From: Gnetum montanum
Lineage: Eukaryota; Streptophyta; Gnetopsida; Gnetales; Gnetaceae
Assembly (NCBI GenBank): GCA_015680685.1
Contig: MNCI01002010.1
Location: forward strand, 62,001-126,000
Length of the DNA: 64,000 nucleotides
Direction of reading: 5' to 3'
The notes under the pieces were generated by a model that was not told the origin of the DNA, did no database searches, and worked only from the letters and a program-made list of their open reading frames with translations. Below, piece by piece: positions 42,480-56,260 of this stretch; the stretch's first letter is position 1; every line of letters begins with the position of its first letter. A program made the translations under genes and the position numbers.

Positions 42480-43900
42480 CATGTTTAAGATCTTCTATCA
42501 AATCATATTATCCATCACCAATAAAGCTTGATCTCTTTATCCATTTAGTAAAAGATTGATTTGGAGTTCTTTGCTCCACTTGATTGTCTTTACCTTTATT
42601 CTTATCCTTTCTACTTGGCTCAAAAGCTCTTCTCTTAGTAGATGGATCAATAATAACATTTGGGGGTCTAGAAGTAGTTATTCTTTCCTTTGATTGAAGA
42701 CTATATCCATTTTCCTCGTTGTTATTGCATTCCTCATCTGAAGACATATCTTATTCAGAACTTGATAGAGAAGAAGTATCACTAGATCCATTGCTAGAAG
42801 ATTTACTTGCATAGTGAACACTAGATAACTCATTATCAGATTCAATATCAAGAAAGTTGGACATAATAAGATCACTTTCATCCTCATCTTCTACTAACTT
42901 AGTGTCTTGATGTTTATGCTTTCTATTTTTCCTTTCTTCCTTGATATTAACTCTTGCCAATGCTTTTTCAAGCTTCACTATTTTGTTAGACATATCTCTC
43001 ATTAATTGTCCTTTTTCAGATCCTACTCTTTCATGTTCTTGCTCTATCTTAACATGAGATGGACCTGGTAAAGCTTTAAATTGAGCAAAATCTTGCGTAG
43101 GAATCATAACTCTTTCTTCCCTTTTTGGAATTGCAATATTTTCTTCAATATTCAAGTTCAACTATTTTTCTAACTGTATAGCTTCACTAAAGTAGTCGTT
43201 TAGTGTAGTTAAGTTTGGAGTTCTCCTTAACCAAATTGAAATGTTGGGGTTGACAGCCTTAAGGTAAGTTTCCTTGAGCATTTCTTCTGATGGTCTATAT
43301 TGTCTTTGAAAGAGTCCACAAATTCGTTGAAATTTGATGTTAAAATCTATAATTGAGTTTTTAACTCCTTGATTAGCTTGTATTAGCCCACAGTATACTT
43401 GTTGTTGATCTAATTGATTACCAAACTGGGCCAAGAAAAGATTCTTCATATCATCTCAACTTGTAATACTATTGCTTGGTAAGTTTGATCTTCATGTTGA
43501 ATATTTGCATGAGCTAAAGCTAACTCAAACATGTGAATATGTTCTTCAACTAAATAAGCTTTTCTAGGAATGAAAGGCTCAGGCAAGTATTTGTAAACTA
43601 CCTTAGGAATATCATTGTAATTCTGAAATCCTAATGGTGTAACTCTTTTCCAAGGATTTTCCATTCTATTCCTTTGAAATGTTAAACTCTTACACTTTCT
43701 AGATCTTCTCTTACGAATTGATAAACCAGATATAATGGGTTATCTTCTTGATCTTCTAGTTTTCACTCCACTACTTGTTCCCAATTCAAAAACTTTCTTT
43801 CATTCTTCTTCTGATGAAGAATCAGTCTTAGAATCTAGAATATCTTTGGAAACTTTGAAACTTTCCAAACTATGAAATTTCTTGATCATAAATTGAAAAT
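42480..43900 (-). pseudogene. E3 gag
   Basis: Segments: 43664-43446 (YKYLPEPFIPRKAY, EEHIHMFELALAHAN), 43449-43162 (NLFLAQFGNQLDQQQ, IDFNIKFQRIC), then a charged region 43161-42751 and a Ser/Glu-rich tail (42747-42508). The layout fits a retrotransposon gag core with a long disordered tail. No zinc knuckle is obvious. Stops near 43448, 43162 and 42750 break it. Confidence 0.65.
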
Positions 43901-43990
43901 AGTATCTAATTTCTTAATCCTTTACAGTAACAAAGAATTTTTGATGTGCTAAAATGATAAGGTTTATGAACCTAGAGGCTTAATTTCCAG

Positions 43991-44007
43991 CCCTCCTTCT
44001 AGTGCCA
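43991..44007 (-). other. E3 primer-binding site
   Basis: ccctccttctagtgcca on the plus strand, seven bases from the 5' LTR; same 17-mer as in E2. Confidence 0.6.
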
Positions 44008-44014
44008 AAATAAC

Positions 44015-46775
44015 TGTTGGTGACTTTTTGGGACACGACCACCAATGAGTGTCCTCGAATAGGATTTAGGTGTCTGCTGGTCTCTAGAAATACCAAGGCC
44101 TAGATACCTCCAAATAAAGTCAGTAGTTAATGTGAGTATGTGTGTGTGTTGTTGTGGCCTGTGGTTGTGAGAAATGTAACGATTGCGTTGCGTGTAAACT
44201 ACAAATGAATTACTTTAAAGAGATTTAGCCAACTTTGCCAAGTACTATGAGTTGTTGAAAATTTCCTATTTTGTTCAAATGCCTAGTCTACGTGTTCCTT
44301 ATAATATCTATTTTTAACAAATAAAATTTTACAAAAACATTTGAGCACAACTCCGCAATCTACTCCTAATTTTCCCTAGAGAAAGAGATAGTTCCACAAG
44401 AAAACTAGAAATAGAGCAAGATTCAATGGAAATAAGTAGAAAAGAAAAGAAAGTGGATTTGTGTAGACCTCAAATATTTAAAAAAATTAAAATGACACAA
44501 GTAAACACTTCGCAATAAAGCTATCCCAAATTCAATATCTACGAATTGTTCAAACTTCCAAGGCTCAAACAAGCAATATCTTCAAGACAATTGTTGCGTA
44601 AACTACCACGTATGAGACTCCATTTTGACTAGATAATAGATGTCAATGATTACATTCAAACAGAACCTTTAAAAGACTTGACAATTTCTGATTGAAATAC
44701 CATGAGAATTCACTTTAAAGATAAAAAGAAGCTATTTTGGTCCCATCAAAATACCAAAGATTCTCTGAACCCTCTCGACTACTGAATTGTTCAACGGCAT
44801 GACTAAAAATAGAGGCTTTCTTACAACAATCCCAATAGCAGTTCCTAGACGTTGCACAATAATAAAATTTACTACTAAAATGCTCTTAAGGCTTTTAAAC
44901 ACAAGTGCTTCTATGGGAGAATTTTAATAGAAATTTCTATCGGACAACAAGAACAATAAGAGCAATCTAAAAATCCCAAAATTACTTGCCAAGGATGATA
45001 CTATCTAAACCACTAGCTAAACAATTTAAACAAAACAAAAAATGAAATGCATAACTCACAGGACCATGACAAAGAGGCTGAAATCTTTATTCTAGCAAGC
45101 CATCTTGCAAGCAATCGTCACAACTTCTTCTTTACAAAATGCTCTTCTCCCCAAGACTCAAATTGTCTCCAAGTGAGAGCCCAAGTGCTAACTAGTAGCC
45201 TTCAAAGTGTGATGTATGAGACCCCAATTGTTGATGATATGTTCTCCCCTCTTTTTTATCTCTACCTTGAAGCCCTTTTATAGGTGTCAAAGGTAGTTAC
45301 ATAGGCAAAATATCTCACCTAACTTCTCTCCCAAGTGACTTGCCCAACAAGTTAGGGAGTATTTAACTTAGGAAGTTAGGAAGTTAGGGAATATATAAAT
45401 ATTGTTTATGAAAAATAATTCCAACAATCTCACATAATTGTTCACAAGTATATTAATAATCTTTGCTTTGTTTTAGGATTTTGAGGATGCTTATGGAGCT
45501 CTTAATGTTTTAATAAAAAGATGATAATGCAACATTTACCTTGGAATAAATGTTGTGGGTGCCTTGTTCTTAAATATTTAGTGGATATGTAAAAATGACT
45601 GAAGAAATAAAATTTGAAACTTTAAGCCAGAATGCAAGGGAGCTAGACCTGGAATAGATATCAAACATTTTAGAGATATCCTGCTCCTATCCAGGATCGT
45701 TAGCAAACACCACCATGGAAGAAGGCTCAGCAGCTACACCTAGCATTGTTTCTACATTTGGTTATTGGGAGAAAGATCTGGAAATGGACATAATTCACTG
45801 GATGGATAGCCTTGGATCATAGGGTTTCAGTTGCCTAAGCTATTTTATTTTGCCCCAAATTCGCTAAGGCTTCTTGTGTTTTCTCATTTTTGTAAATCAT
45901 TCTTCAAAATTTCTACTATTGATTTCAGGGTTTAGAGCAATTGCATCGTAGATCTACTGCTACAGTAGAGCACCCTTTTGTTTGTTTTTTTTTTTAAATT
46001 TAATTGCAAGGGTTCAGTGGCACGGCATCCACGTGGAGGTCTTGGTGACTCCATTTGCCCTAGCACGGGTGGCCAACACTACTTATGATTTGCTATTTTA
46101 ATGTTGATGTCTATTTTTCTGAGTTACGCAACACGACACACATCAACGTCATTGGAGGTAGGAGAATCAACTGTATAAAGCTTTAATTTGGATGTGAGTC
46201 CCTCTTCTTTGAATTCATGTCCCTGTAGAAGAAATTTTGGCACAACGTGGCCAGCAGAGATGCTGCGAATTTGGGTAAAAAGAACAGTTAATTTTACATG
46301 AAACAGAAAAACATTTCAAAGCAAAAACCCTTGCATTCTTCTGCGTTAGGACTAACACAATTCTTGCGATTTCTATAACGAAAAACTAGCATTCTTTTGA
46401 ATTGTTTTTCTTTCCTCCATATTTCTTCCATTGCATACAAGGGCTGGAACTGTGTTTGCATTTTTTTCTTCCCATAAAAAACATTATTCAAACCTTAGTA
46501 TATTAACTTTGATATTTTCCTTGATACATCCATAAACGGGGATTAGCTCTTTTAGCTTTCCACTTGTTTTTCATCCTTCATTTTCTAAAGGAGAATGATG
46601 AATTTTCCTTATTATTTGAAAAACTCTATCTTCCTTTAACAATTCTTCTTGAACATCAAAGTATTAAAATATCAATAAAGCACAACCAACATGTATATTT
46701 CTCTTGATTACCCTTGGTGACTTATTCATATTTTATCATCTTTGCTACTCCATGAAATGGATAAATGTGTCAACA
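44015..46775 (-). repeat. E3 5' LTR
   Basis: It starts tgttgg and ends caaca (2761 bp), with a perfect TGTTG/CAACA inverted repeat. The minus-strand TATA box TATAAAAG is at 45275-45282. The gag side is at its left, as expected for a minus-strand element. Confidence 0.88.
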
Positions 46776-47895
46776 CCTAGGTGTCCTTTCTATTTTGAAA
46801 TTGATGAAGAATAAATGCTAGTTTAAGTGTTTCTATCCTCCCTTTCATTAGAAATAGGATTTTAAGATTCAAATCCTTAAACTAGATCTCAAGAAAAGGG
46901 GAAATGAAAATGATGCTATTGGAATCTTTTACTAAAGTAAATTTCATCCAATACAATTGTAGATCATGAATGAGATACAATAATAAGGATCTAGAAATAC
47001 AAAGCAAGATAGTATTTTTTAGTTTATCTCTTTTCATTATACATTCAAGATTTTTTTCAAAACATTAATCTTGCTTGCTACTACTAAAATACCAATCTTA
47101 ATTCCAAGGTATATCTTCACCTATGTACCAACAACAATGAAAGTTGTGATGTATTTAGATTAATACTTTTCTCTTAAAGAAAAATGGAAGCTTTTTTTCA
47201 TTAATGCTTTTCTCCTATCACAATATTTTAGGAACTTTTGTATTTTTAACCTTTTTTATTTTTGTCATTTTTTCTTGAAAGATCAATCTTAACTAAGGTT
47301 TATTAACCTATTCTTAAGTTAGTCAACCAAATAATATTAGAGTAAAAAACACAATATTTCATTTGAATCATCCTTATTGATGTTAGATTTATAAAATTAG
47401 TCAACCATCATAAGCTTGTGGTCTTAGGTCAGATGACCTATGGACTTGTTGGTTGACTTGAAGAATGCTTCTTTTTCTTAAGACTAAACTTTCACACAAT
47501 TCAAGTTTATTGACTAATTGATAGATGTATCAACTTTAAGAGTGTATTATTTTCTTTTATCTTTGCTAGATCCTAAGTAGGTTGACCTTACACAAGGCTA
47601 TTGAACCTTAAGTGTGTGTATTTTTCCATCTACATTTGATGAGCTCTCAAGTAGGTTAACCTTAAATGGGATTGGTTAACATATTAGAGTATTTGGTTGA
47701 TTAGAGAGTGATTTGGATAATTTAACCACTACTGATTTTGAGAACAAGCTCTACTTTCAAAAATTTTTCCAAGACATCTTCCATTGATGCAAAACTTGCA
47801 TATAGTATAGATAAGAAAATTGATAACATATCAAGCCAAAATTATAAGAAAAATCATTCTAATGAAGGAGATAAAATTAATTGGATATCTCCATC
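46776..47895. other. A/T-rich sequence between E3 and E4
   Basis: About 1.1 kb without an open frame or motif I can assign. It may be old element debris or plain intergenic DNA. Confidence 0.4.
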
Positions 47896-47900
47896 ATAAG
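47896..47900. repeat. E4 target-site duplication (ataag), left
   Basis: ataag before the left LTR is repeated at 59700-59704 after the right LTR. Confidence 0.9.
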
Positions 47901-48760
47901 TGATGAGTAAGGAGGTACCCCTATTCCCAACCATATGAATCACAAAGTGTTCACATGTGATCTGGTCGAATTCCATGGACTCCATAGTTTCTGGTTCACT
48001 AGTCTTCTTGGAAGTGAACCTTACCCTAAGCTCATTCATTTTCTTCCCAATTACACTTGTGAAGTGCATAGGTATGGTTAAGTTTAATTTAGGCATATGA
48101 TTTTTATCATTTTATGTTTTATGTTCTTTGGTACTTGAAGAGAGAGATATAGATTAATTTAATGACTAGTTTGATTTAACTAACTAATTGATCTCTAACT
48201 AATCCTAACATAAGCATCTGGTCTCACTTTTTGTACATGTCCCAAACCCATGTATCCACTACTAGATTACCAAGAGCTATGGTACTGGGCATACCAAGCA
48301 ATGATGCTACTAGGATTACCAAGAAAATATGTGTTATGCTTGAAGTAGTCATACTTATGTATTTAATAAAGCTAGCTTATCTTGATTAGTTACATAATTA
48401 GCTTATTTGCCAAAAAACATTAAATAAGGAAATAAAAACATTAAATTCATGAATGAAGCATCTAAACTATGCAGAATGCTACAAGGTTTATGAGGAAGTT
48501 CATCTTTATTTCCATACACATTATCATGCTTATTTACAACAATAATCAAATAAAGATTCATACACTCAATGACTCTAGTTGCAGGCACTTTAGAAAATAT
48601 TCTAACTTTCAATTGCAAAAAATATAAGAGGTTGGCTACTTCTATAACTTACATGCCATAAATGTAGCTATTGAGCATGTATTTATATGAAATAAAAGAC
48701 CCTGTATCAAATGGGACTAGTTGATGAGGCCTTGTTGACATAGCTAACCATGAGTCATCA
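47901..48760 (-). repeat. E4 3' LTR
   Basis: 860 bp, aligned along its length with 58879-59699. The ORF on the minus strand at 48096-47854 is not conserved in the other copy. Confidence 0.85.
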
Positions 48761-48777
48761 TACCCCCACGACTAAAT
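48761..48777 (-). other. E4 polypurine tract
   Basis: The minus strand reads CGTGGGGGTA against the 3' LTR. Confidence 0.55.
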
Positions 48778-48899
48778 GAAAACTTGTTTTTGATTCTCTT
48801 TCAAAAATTGGAAAGGTATGGGATTATTTACTAATGTTAGACTTAACAAATTTACTTGACAAAATTGAGTAACTAAGTGTACGAGTGAACACATAACAA

Positions 48900-51800
48900 A
48901 AATTATTGTTTTCATGACACAAAATTGAACACCATGATATGACTACAGAAAAATCTAACAACACATCCTTTGATGGTGTGAAGATGATGGAGAAGATTAG
49001 ACAACCCCAAGTGGTGGAGGTTTTTGGGGCTTTTAAGGACCTTTTCTATCTTTAGGCACATGAGATGGCTAAGGTGGCTATGGTTGTCCTACTATTGTTG
49101 CAACTTTTGGTAGGAGGTAAAAAGCATCCAACAATGCTTTCATTTTCTCCACCTTACTCCTAGGATCATGCAAACTCCATGCAACTTTGCTAATGTGGGC
49201 TAAAATGGACACATCCCAACGATAGGGAATTTTTAAAAATAACTCCTTGGCATTGATGAATTAGCTAGCAAATTTCTTGCATTTGATATCGAATTCCCTT
49301 ACTATGTTCTGTAGCTCATGGTAATAATTCATTCTCTTGGCCACATTCTTGGTAGTTGATCATTGATCAATGAATTGCTTCCTCAGAACCTCAATAGTAG
49401 TGTTTTCCATCTCAAGATTTTACTTAGTGTCCTTATGATGCTTGAACTTAGCCTCATATAGCAAGTATGAGCTAGCCACCAACTTTTCAAGTTTTGATCA
49501 TAGCCATCTGGTAGCCAACATCATGAGGCATGAATAGTAGGGATTGGCTAGTTTCATATACTCTATCATTTCTTCAATTTGCAACTCATTTACTTAGATC
49601 TCTGCCCTATTATAGGCATCTATTCCATCAATGATGGGTTTGCACACTTCTCTTCCTTACTAGAGTTGCTAGAGGGCCTCATTTACATTGGCTTAGCCAT
49701 TTGAATATGATTTTCATTCACTTCCTTCTACAGGCCAAGTTATTCTCTATACTAATTATTTATTCTTTCAAATTCGATAGCCTCATTTTTCCAAGTGGCA
49801 ATCTTAATGTTAGATTTTTGGTGTAATTATTGAACTTCCTTCATAGATAGATTAAGATTCTCCATAGATAACTTCCTTAATTCTATGTTTACCCTAGTGA
49901 GCTACTTCTACTATTGATGAATGAATTCTTACATATGTTATTTTTGTGCATCAACATTATGTAGATGATGATTTTTTGTGGTTAGTGATTCATTCTCTTA
50001 GCGTATCTAAACCAACTCCTTTAGAACTAGGTAGGTTTTTGTTGCTACTATGGACAGGTTAAAGATGGTCATTACCATTTCCTTCTTATCTTGTTTGAAT
50101 AATTCTTGAAGCTATTGAAAACCTTCATCTCTGGTTATTTTTGCGTTGAGAAGTGTGGGATTAGCAAAATGGGCATGTAGTTCAACAACTTCCATGGACA
50201 AGCATTGGTTTTGTTCTTGGGCCATTTCAAGTGGCCCCTCCAAGATGATGCATTTTCTCTTTACTACCAGTAGGTCTGACTAGGTTGTAGTAATGTTATC
50301 TAGAAGATTGAAGATATTTGGAATTAGTTATCAAGTCCTCACTAGTTGGTTTGGTAACACTTCATGCCAAGCTACACTCAATCTTCTGCTAACTATGCCT
50401 GTGGATGTTTATACATCTTGAAGTGCATATATGTTTGTTATAGATGCCATAAGTGATTTAAGTGCTTCTATGATTTGGTTAACAGCTACTTCCACAATAT
50501 TGTCCTACCCTTGGTGGTGCATCACCAATATAGTTTCCCCTTCACCCTCCTCTAAGCATACCAAAAAGAAGGTGACATTCCTACATATTTCTAAGAATAA
50601 ATCGTGTTGAGATAGATACACCATTACCTCTCAAGCACTAGGATTCAATCTTTTGGGCAACTACATTCATTGGATAGATAATATTGGTCCACCTCTTTCC
50701 ATGTAGTTGATTGTTTGAGCCACCTGATTAAGGTGACTTATCATACGTTAGCCACTCATTCCTACATGTTGCTCCTACTCATGCAAGAGCTATTTTTGGA
50801 TTTTGCATAACTGCTCAATGGCTACGAGGGCCTTCAACATTGTTTCTTGAGTAGGTAGTAGACATGGCAGTTGCTAATCCCCTTCTTTAGTTATGATAGG
50901 TGTCTTAACATTCATCATTTCAAACCATGAGACTATAGGAGCATGCTTGATCATGTCATTTGCATAGTAGATGATCCTTGTCCTTTCGCAAATTTCTAGA
51001 TGAGGCATGGAAGAAGTAGAATTTTTCTTTGAAATTAATTTTCTTTGAATCACTTCTAAATCACTAAATAGATCAATTGTAGAAGGTTTATTAGAAATCT
51101 CCCAGTTAGAGCAACACATGGTCCGGGAGAAAAGGTAGTCACCTTGCTAGCTCTCATCATCAGATTGAGGTGATACATTGCTATCTTAAAGTATATGTAC
51201 TTCACTAGTGTGAGTGCACTAAACTCCTTATAGTCAACCCTATAGCACTACTAGGTCCACTCATTTTTAGCCTCAAGATTAACTTGTATAGATAGCTTTG
51301 CCAGTTGTGTCCTAGAGAAATGCAACCTAAGCACCTGTGCAATAGCTTCAACTGAGTAGGATACTTGAATTTCCTTGATCTTCACTATGAAGCCTACTCT
51401 TCTATTATTCTAAAAAAGGTATTTCTCTTCCATGTACCACTCCTCATCAGAAGTGATGATTGGCCACATGGAAGAGGTTTGCAATTATGTTTTCACCTCT
51501 ACTAGAGAATGCTCTAACAATGGTCCAAAGTTTAGTTCCTAGAGAATTGATTGTTGGATATCATGAGGCCTAATGATATTAAGGTAAGCTTGTGTTTATG
51601 TTACTTTAAGACTCAATATGGTTCTTGGTGCCTTCTCATGATACAATTATTCTATTGCACTTCTACTTTAGAAATCTATCAAATAGATTCCACTTCAATA
51701 TCCTCTTGAAGACCTTCCATTTCATGGGTTTGTTTTTGCTGATCTTGGGCATGTTCTTGTTGGGCCCTTCTAGTTCTAGGACATTTATCTCTTGATTGAG

Positions 51801-51900
51801 AGGGTTCTACCCCCTATAGTCATTTCAGTCTTGGCATCATCTATAATCACAACATGACCACTAGTTAGTAATTGTTGTGTAACATGCAATCATTAGGATA
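48900..51900 (-). pseudogene. E4 3' region: degraded long reading frame, unknown product
   Basis: Over about 3 kb the minus strand gives protein-like sequence broken by frequent stops: an N-terminal part with SQSRDKCPRTRRAQQEHAQD near 51.75 kb, a segment VSYSVEAIAQVLRLHFSRTQ near 51.35 kb, a long charged helical stretch (50.2-49.7 kb), and a Pro-rich end near 49.0 kb. It sits where Athila elements carry an env-like or other extra frame. VSYSVEAIAQVLRL recalls putative plant transposon protein domains, only weakly. No transmembrane segment is clear. Confidence 0.4.
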
Positions 51901-54000
51901 CCTTATCTCCTTAGGATAGTTACACTTCCAAAAATTGATTGTAATAAGTCGATTCGAAGGATGTTGGAAAGGTTAACTCCCAAAAGTTGATGGTTTCATA
52001 TCATTATATTCATTAACCCTTTAGGGGATGTTAGAAATTTTTTAAAAAAAAAATCATTACAAACCTTATGGTTTGCAGCCCCCATGATTAAGAGCTTATG
52101 TCTAATAGCTACAATGTCAAAGAACTGAGTGATTTGGACAAAATATTGGGAAGGTATGGGCTCTAGAAGGTTTTGGACTCTAAAAAATGATAAAAACACC
52201 CCTTGTGTTATGAAGAAAATGTTAAAAATGTCAAGGTTCTTGATGGTATTTATAGGATTTTTGGCATGCTTCAATGGGGCCTAAACATTGAGGCCTTGTT
52301 GATAGGGTTGGCTACATCAACTAGGCCTAGTAGATGTAGTTGTTGACCATCATTGACTTGCATTGACTTTGGTGAAACCTCCAAAATACAAGGAGTTTTT
52401 AAGTAAATTTAGAATCAAATGGAAGCCCGAAAATCCCTGAACATGATGAGAATAGTAGAAGAGGACATTATAGTTCATAAAATTTAGAAAATTCTTTGGA
52501 GAATGAATGTGATGAGAGTTTAAGGAGCATAGAGCAAGATACACAATGAAATATTTGAAAGATAGAATTGTAGCAATGTTTATGGTAAGGGACTTAGCTA
52601 ACCAAGCCAGGAGATATACAAGTGGGTTCTCCCCATAATAGGCAAATGCCCTTTTTGTCATTGCATAACCTAAACTAAGGAGTCTATGGGCCCCATAGTC
52701 GATTAATGGTCATAAAATGTTAATGACCAACTCAAAAGAATCTATCTATGAATTCCAACACATCAAACTAAGACATCAAGCATAACATAGAAACTGACAG
52801 TGACATGAGTTATGGCAGCATAGATGGATGACTAATAAGGTGGAATGGAATTCTGAAGTGAGGTCATAAGAATTCCCTTGTGGAATTTGTGTTTAAAATG
52901 ACCTAACAAGATCCATCCTTAGTCCAAATAAAAATTGACCTCTTTCAATGATTTTGTATTTCCACTCCAAGATCAATCCACACCCTTGAGATAAAAGAGT
53001 GCTTCCATAAACCAACCACTATTCCATACGGAGAAGAAAGTATTAAGTGAGAGAATGCCTTAGTTAGAGGGAACCTTTAGGAATGGGTAACATGTCTTTC
53101 TAGTATCATAACCAGTGCTTGTGACTCATATATTTATCCAAGGGATGTGCTTTGAATTTCCATAATGTTTTTGTTTGTTTATTGTTTGTATGGAAACCAT
53201 AGCATGCAAATACTTTATTTGACTTCCTACTATTGAATGACATAGAATGGTAAGAAGTTAATAAAAACACTTAAGCACTCAAGTCAATAGAATACTACAA
53301 AGAGTATTGAGTCCCCTTGAAGTCACACCATATAAAAACCTTTCAATCCTTCCTAATTCTAGAAACTACCAAGGTTACCAATTTATTAAAAGTTTCTTTA
53401 ATGAAAGGGACCTTAAACTTCTAGAACAAGGAAAACCATAGAGTTCATGAATACGTGGATGATATGAACTCATTGCCTATTCTATGAAAAATAAATCCTA
53501 TCATAGTCATCAAACATCAAAATTCAAAAATAGAAACTAGACATTGATAATCACAACATTAAGCACAAACCATCATTAGTAAACAGTAATAGTGGCATTG
53601 TGTCTTGTGGTAACAAAGAACTTTCATTAGCAAAAATAATGAAAAGTGACACATAGAAATAAAATAAAATAAAATATATAAAAAAGTATAAAATATTCAA
53701 AAATGATAAAACATATTAATTATGTTGCAAAAAAATCAAGAATATGGGTAAAAATCAATAAAGTGTAAAAAAAATGTATAAAAAAAAAAGGTGAAAAACT
53801 TAGAAGCCTTGTATATGATTAGCATGGATGTCCATCTCCTCCATGACTAAGTTGGAAGTAGGATATTGGAAAAATCAAACATGGTTTTCCATCTATTGAG
53901 GGGGTAGTTACACTATCTTTTCTTAGTTCTAGGAAAGGTTTTACTTGTTGGATGTTAACCAATTGGTTTTCACTTGGGTTTTTATGTTTGTAAATTAACA
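51901..54000. other. E4 region between RNase H and the 3' frame; no integrase seen
   Basis: A/T-rich sequence with short open frames (for example 52661-52350 and 54001-53819 on the minus strand). I looked for the integrase zinc-binding and DDE motifs and did not find them. A deletion or heavy decay of integrase is likely. Confidence 0.4.
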
Positions 54001-54049
54001 TTGCCCTAGAGACAAAAGTTTGATCAATTATATAATTTGAGAGAATGGG

Positions 54050-55320
54050 TTCTTATTCTCTTTATTATCCCATCTTAACTAAGAGAGGTTGTTACTGAAC
54101 AAACTTTCAATCCCTTTTTGATATGCCATTGTGAGATAAAATTTCTATAAGATCACAAGCCATCATATGATATAGGAACTTACTGTTGGCTTATTCATTC
54201 AGAAGCAAATGACACTGTAGTTAGTATGCACAAACACTTTGTAGCCGAGCACATAGTGCTCAAACATTTTGAGAGTGTACACCACTACCATTAGTTTTTT
54301 TCAATCGTCATGTAATTCTATTGTGCATCCACAATAATTTGGCTTGTAGAGTGGATGTAATATGGATGTTTCTTATTATCCAACTATATAAGCATGAATT
54401 CCAATGAATAATTAGATGTATCAATCATTATGTGGAATGGTTTGGACTCATCTTGTGCTTGTAGAGTTGGAGTTTCCACAAGTGTGTATTTTAGTTGTTG
54501 GAATTCATGTTCACATTTCTTGGTCCAAATTAATGAAGCATCTTTCTTTGTAAGCTTGACCAATGACTTTGCAATCTTAGAGAAATTCTATATGAATTGT
54601 TGATAGTAGCCAGTGTGTCCAGGAAATTATCAGACATCTTTAATGATCTCTAGTTAACCTGTGATTTGTTAGATGATGCTTATCTTTTTAGGATCTATGT
54701 CAATTCCTTCTTGTGAGATTTGATGCCCTAGTACTATACACTCCTCAACCATTACATGGCTTTTCTGCCAATTGAGCCTAAGGTTTGTTTCAACACATTG
54801 TTTTAGTACCTACTCAAGGTTATCTAGAATGTAGCTCCATAGATAGAGAGTTCATCCATAAAGACTTCTACCATGCTACCAATCTGTTGTTGGAAAATAC
54901 TAAGGACTAGGCTTTGAAATGTTTTAGAGGCATTGCACAAACCACATGGCATCTTAAAATATGCAAAATGCCCCCAAGTACTTGTGAATGTTGTCTTGGC
55001 TTGATCTTCTAGCATAATTTGGATTTGGTTATAGCCACTATAACCATCCAAGAAGCTATAATAATAATTTCTAGAAATGGTATCTGACACTTAGTCCAAA
55101 AATGGCAATGGAAATGGTCTTTAAATTTTTGCATGTTCAATAGCCTAAAGTTGATGTAGACTTGCCACTTACCACCTTTCTTTGGTACAATTATGAGTGG
55201 GCTAACCCACTCACTATTTGCGATGGAATAATTGAAACTTGTGTTGAGGAGTTGTTCTATTTCCTTCTTGAAAATTTGTTTCAACTTGGTGTTCAATTGT
55301 ATTTATGGTTGTCATCTTGA
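54050..55320 (-). pseudogene. E4 reverse transcriptase and RNase H
   Basis: RT: SEWVSPLIIVPKKGGKWQVY, FLDGYSGYNQIQIMLEDQAK, FKMPCGLCNASKTFQ, VEVFMDELSIYG (FMDD box as FMDE). Then LNWQKSHVMVEECIVLGHQI and FPGHTGYYQQFI of the RT thumb. RNase H starts FHIMIDTSNYSLEFML and ends near 54050. Pattern and the PKKGG motif are those of Athila-type RT. Stops are frequent. Confidence 0.75.
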
Positions 55321-56059
55321 CTTCATGGCTGGGTTAGTGTAAATTTCATGTTAGCATATCCTTGGATCAATTCTAGTTAGCTTAGGAAATGACCAAGCAA
55401 AGGTTATTGGCCATTTTTTACTACCTTTAATAACTTTTCTTTTTGTTTAGGAGTGAGTTTGACATTGATGATAATTGGCTTTCCATTCTTTAAAAATGCA
55501 TAATCCATGCTAGATAGTAGAGTTTTTAAGTCTAGGAACTCTTTCTTGAAATTATTAGGGATTTTCAACTCTCACTAATAGGTATCATCATTTTTATCAT
55601 TAGAGAGTTGGTGGTGAACTCACTCAAATTCATTTATTCCTTCGACATAAGCACATTTTAGGCTCTTAGTTCATTCCATGAATCATGTGCTACTATTAGA
55701 GTCAACTATTAGCCATTGGGTGCCCTCCTACTTTGTGGTTGCTACATATAGGCATTGTTGGGTATCTATGTCTTGTGCACATCAGTTGCATGCTTTCAAG
55801 TATGTACTTGTGATGGACCAAATTTTCTGCATGAAATTACACCTATTATTATGGTATGCAATGCATGGAACACACTTTTTCTCTAATTTTCCAAATTCAT
55901 TTTCCTTAGAGATTTCCAAGGAGAGGTCACTTATATCCATTCATGCATCAACCATGTGTAACCATGCTCTTTTTGTAATGATGGTAAAGTCACCTTTGTA
56001 GTTCCTAACCTTCATCACTAGAAAGCTAGCAAGATAGCACCACCCACTAACTATGCTTA

Positions 56060-56260
56060 TAATATCTTTCAATAATTCAAAAGGGATAGTGATTGACTGG
56101 TCAGTGAACTCCAAACATATGTTTCTCTTCTTGAGAGCTGGTAGGTTCTAGGCTTTGTCCATGTCATGGGAAATAAGATTGACACCAAAACCAAAATCAA
56201 GAAGAGCTTTGCATGGCTCATTTGTAGTGATCTACAAGTAAATAAGAGGACTTCCAAGGT
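56060..56260 (-). pseudogene. E4 aspartic protease remnant
   Basis: CKALLDFGFGVNLISHDM on the minus strand fits the Athila protease motif ALLDLGASVNL. Asp and the first Gly are kept; the next residues are changed. The surrounding frame has stops. Confidence 0.55.

Larger units (their letters stand above)
1..46775 (-). mobile_element. E3: host Ty3/gypsy element, interrupted by E1 and E2
   Basis: The sequence at 1-2562 matches 44238-46775, so these are the two LTRs of one element and the left one is cut by the window edge. Internal coding runs on the minus strand in the order gag (about 43.9-42.5 kb), protease, archaeal-type RNase H, [E2], RT, RNase H, integrase, [E1 and N gap], C-terminal tail. 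Removing E2 and one copy of its target duplication brings the RNase H frame and the RT frame into register, which supports the nesting. Without E1 and E2 the element would be about 12 kb. Stops in gag, aRH and pol show it is old. Confidence 0.85.

Noticed and set aside
46776-47895. Host gene between E3 and E4
   Set aside because: No open frame, splice pattern or motif could be supported.
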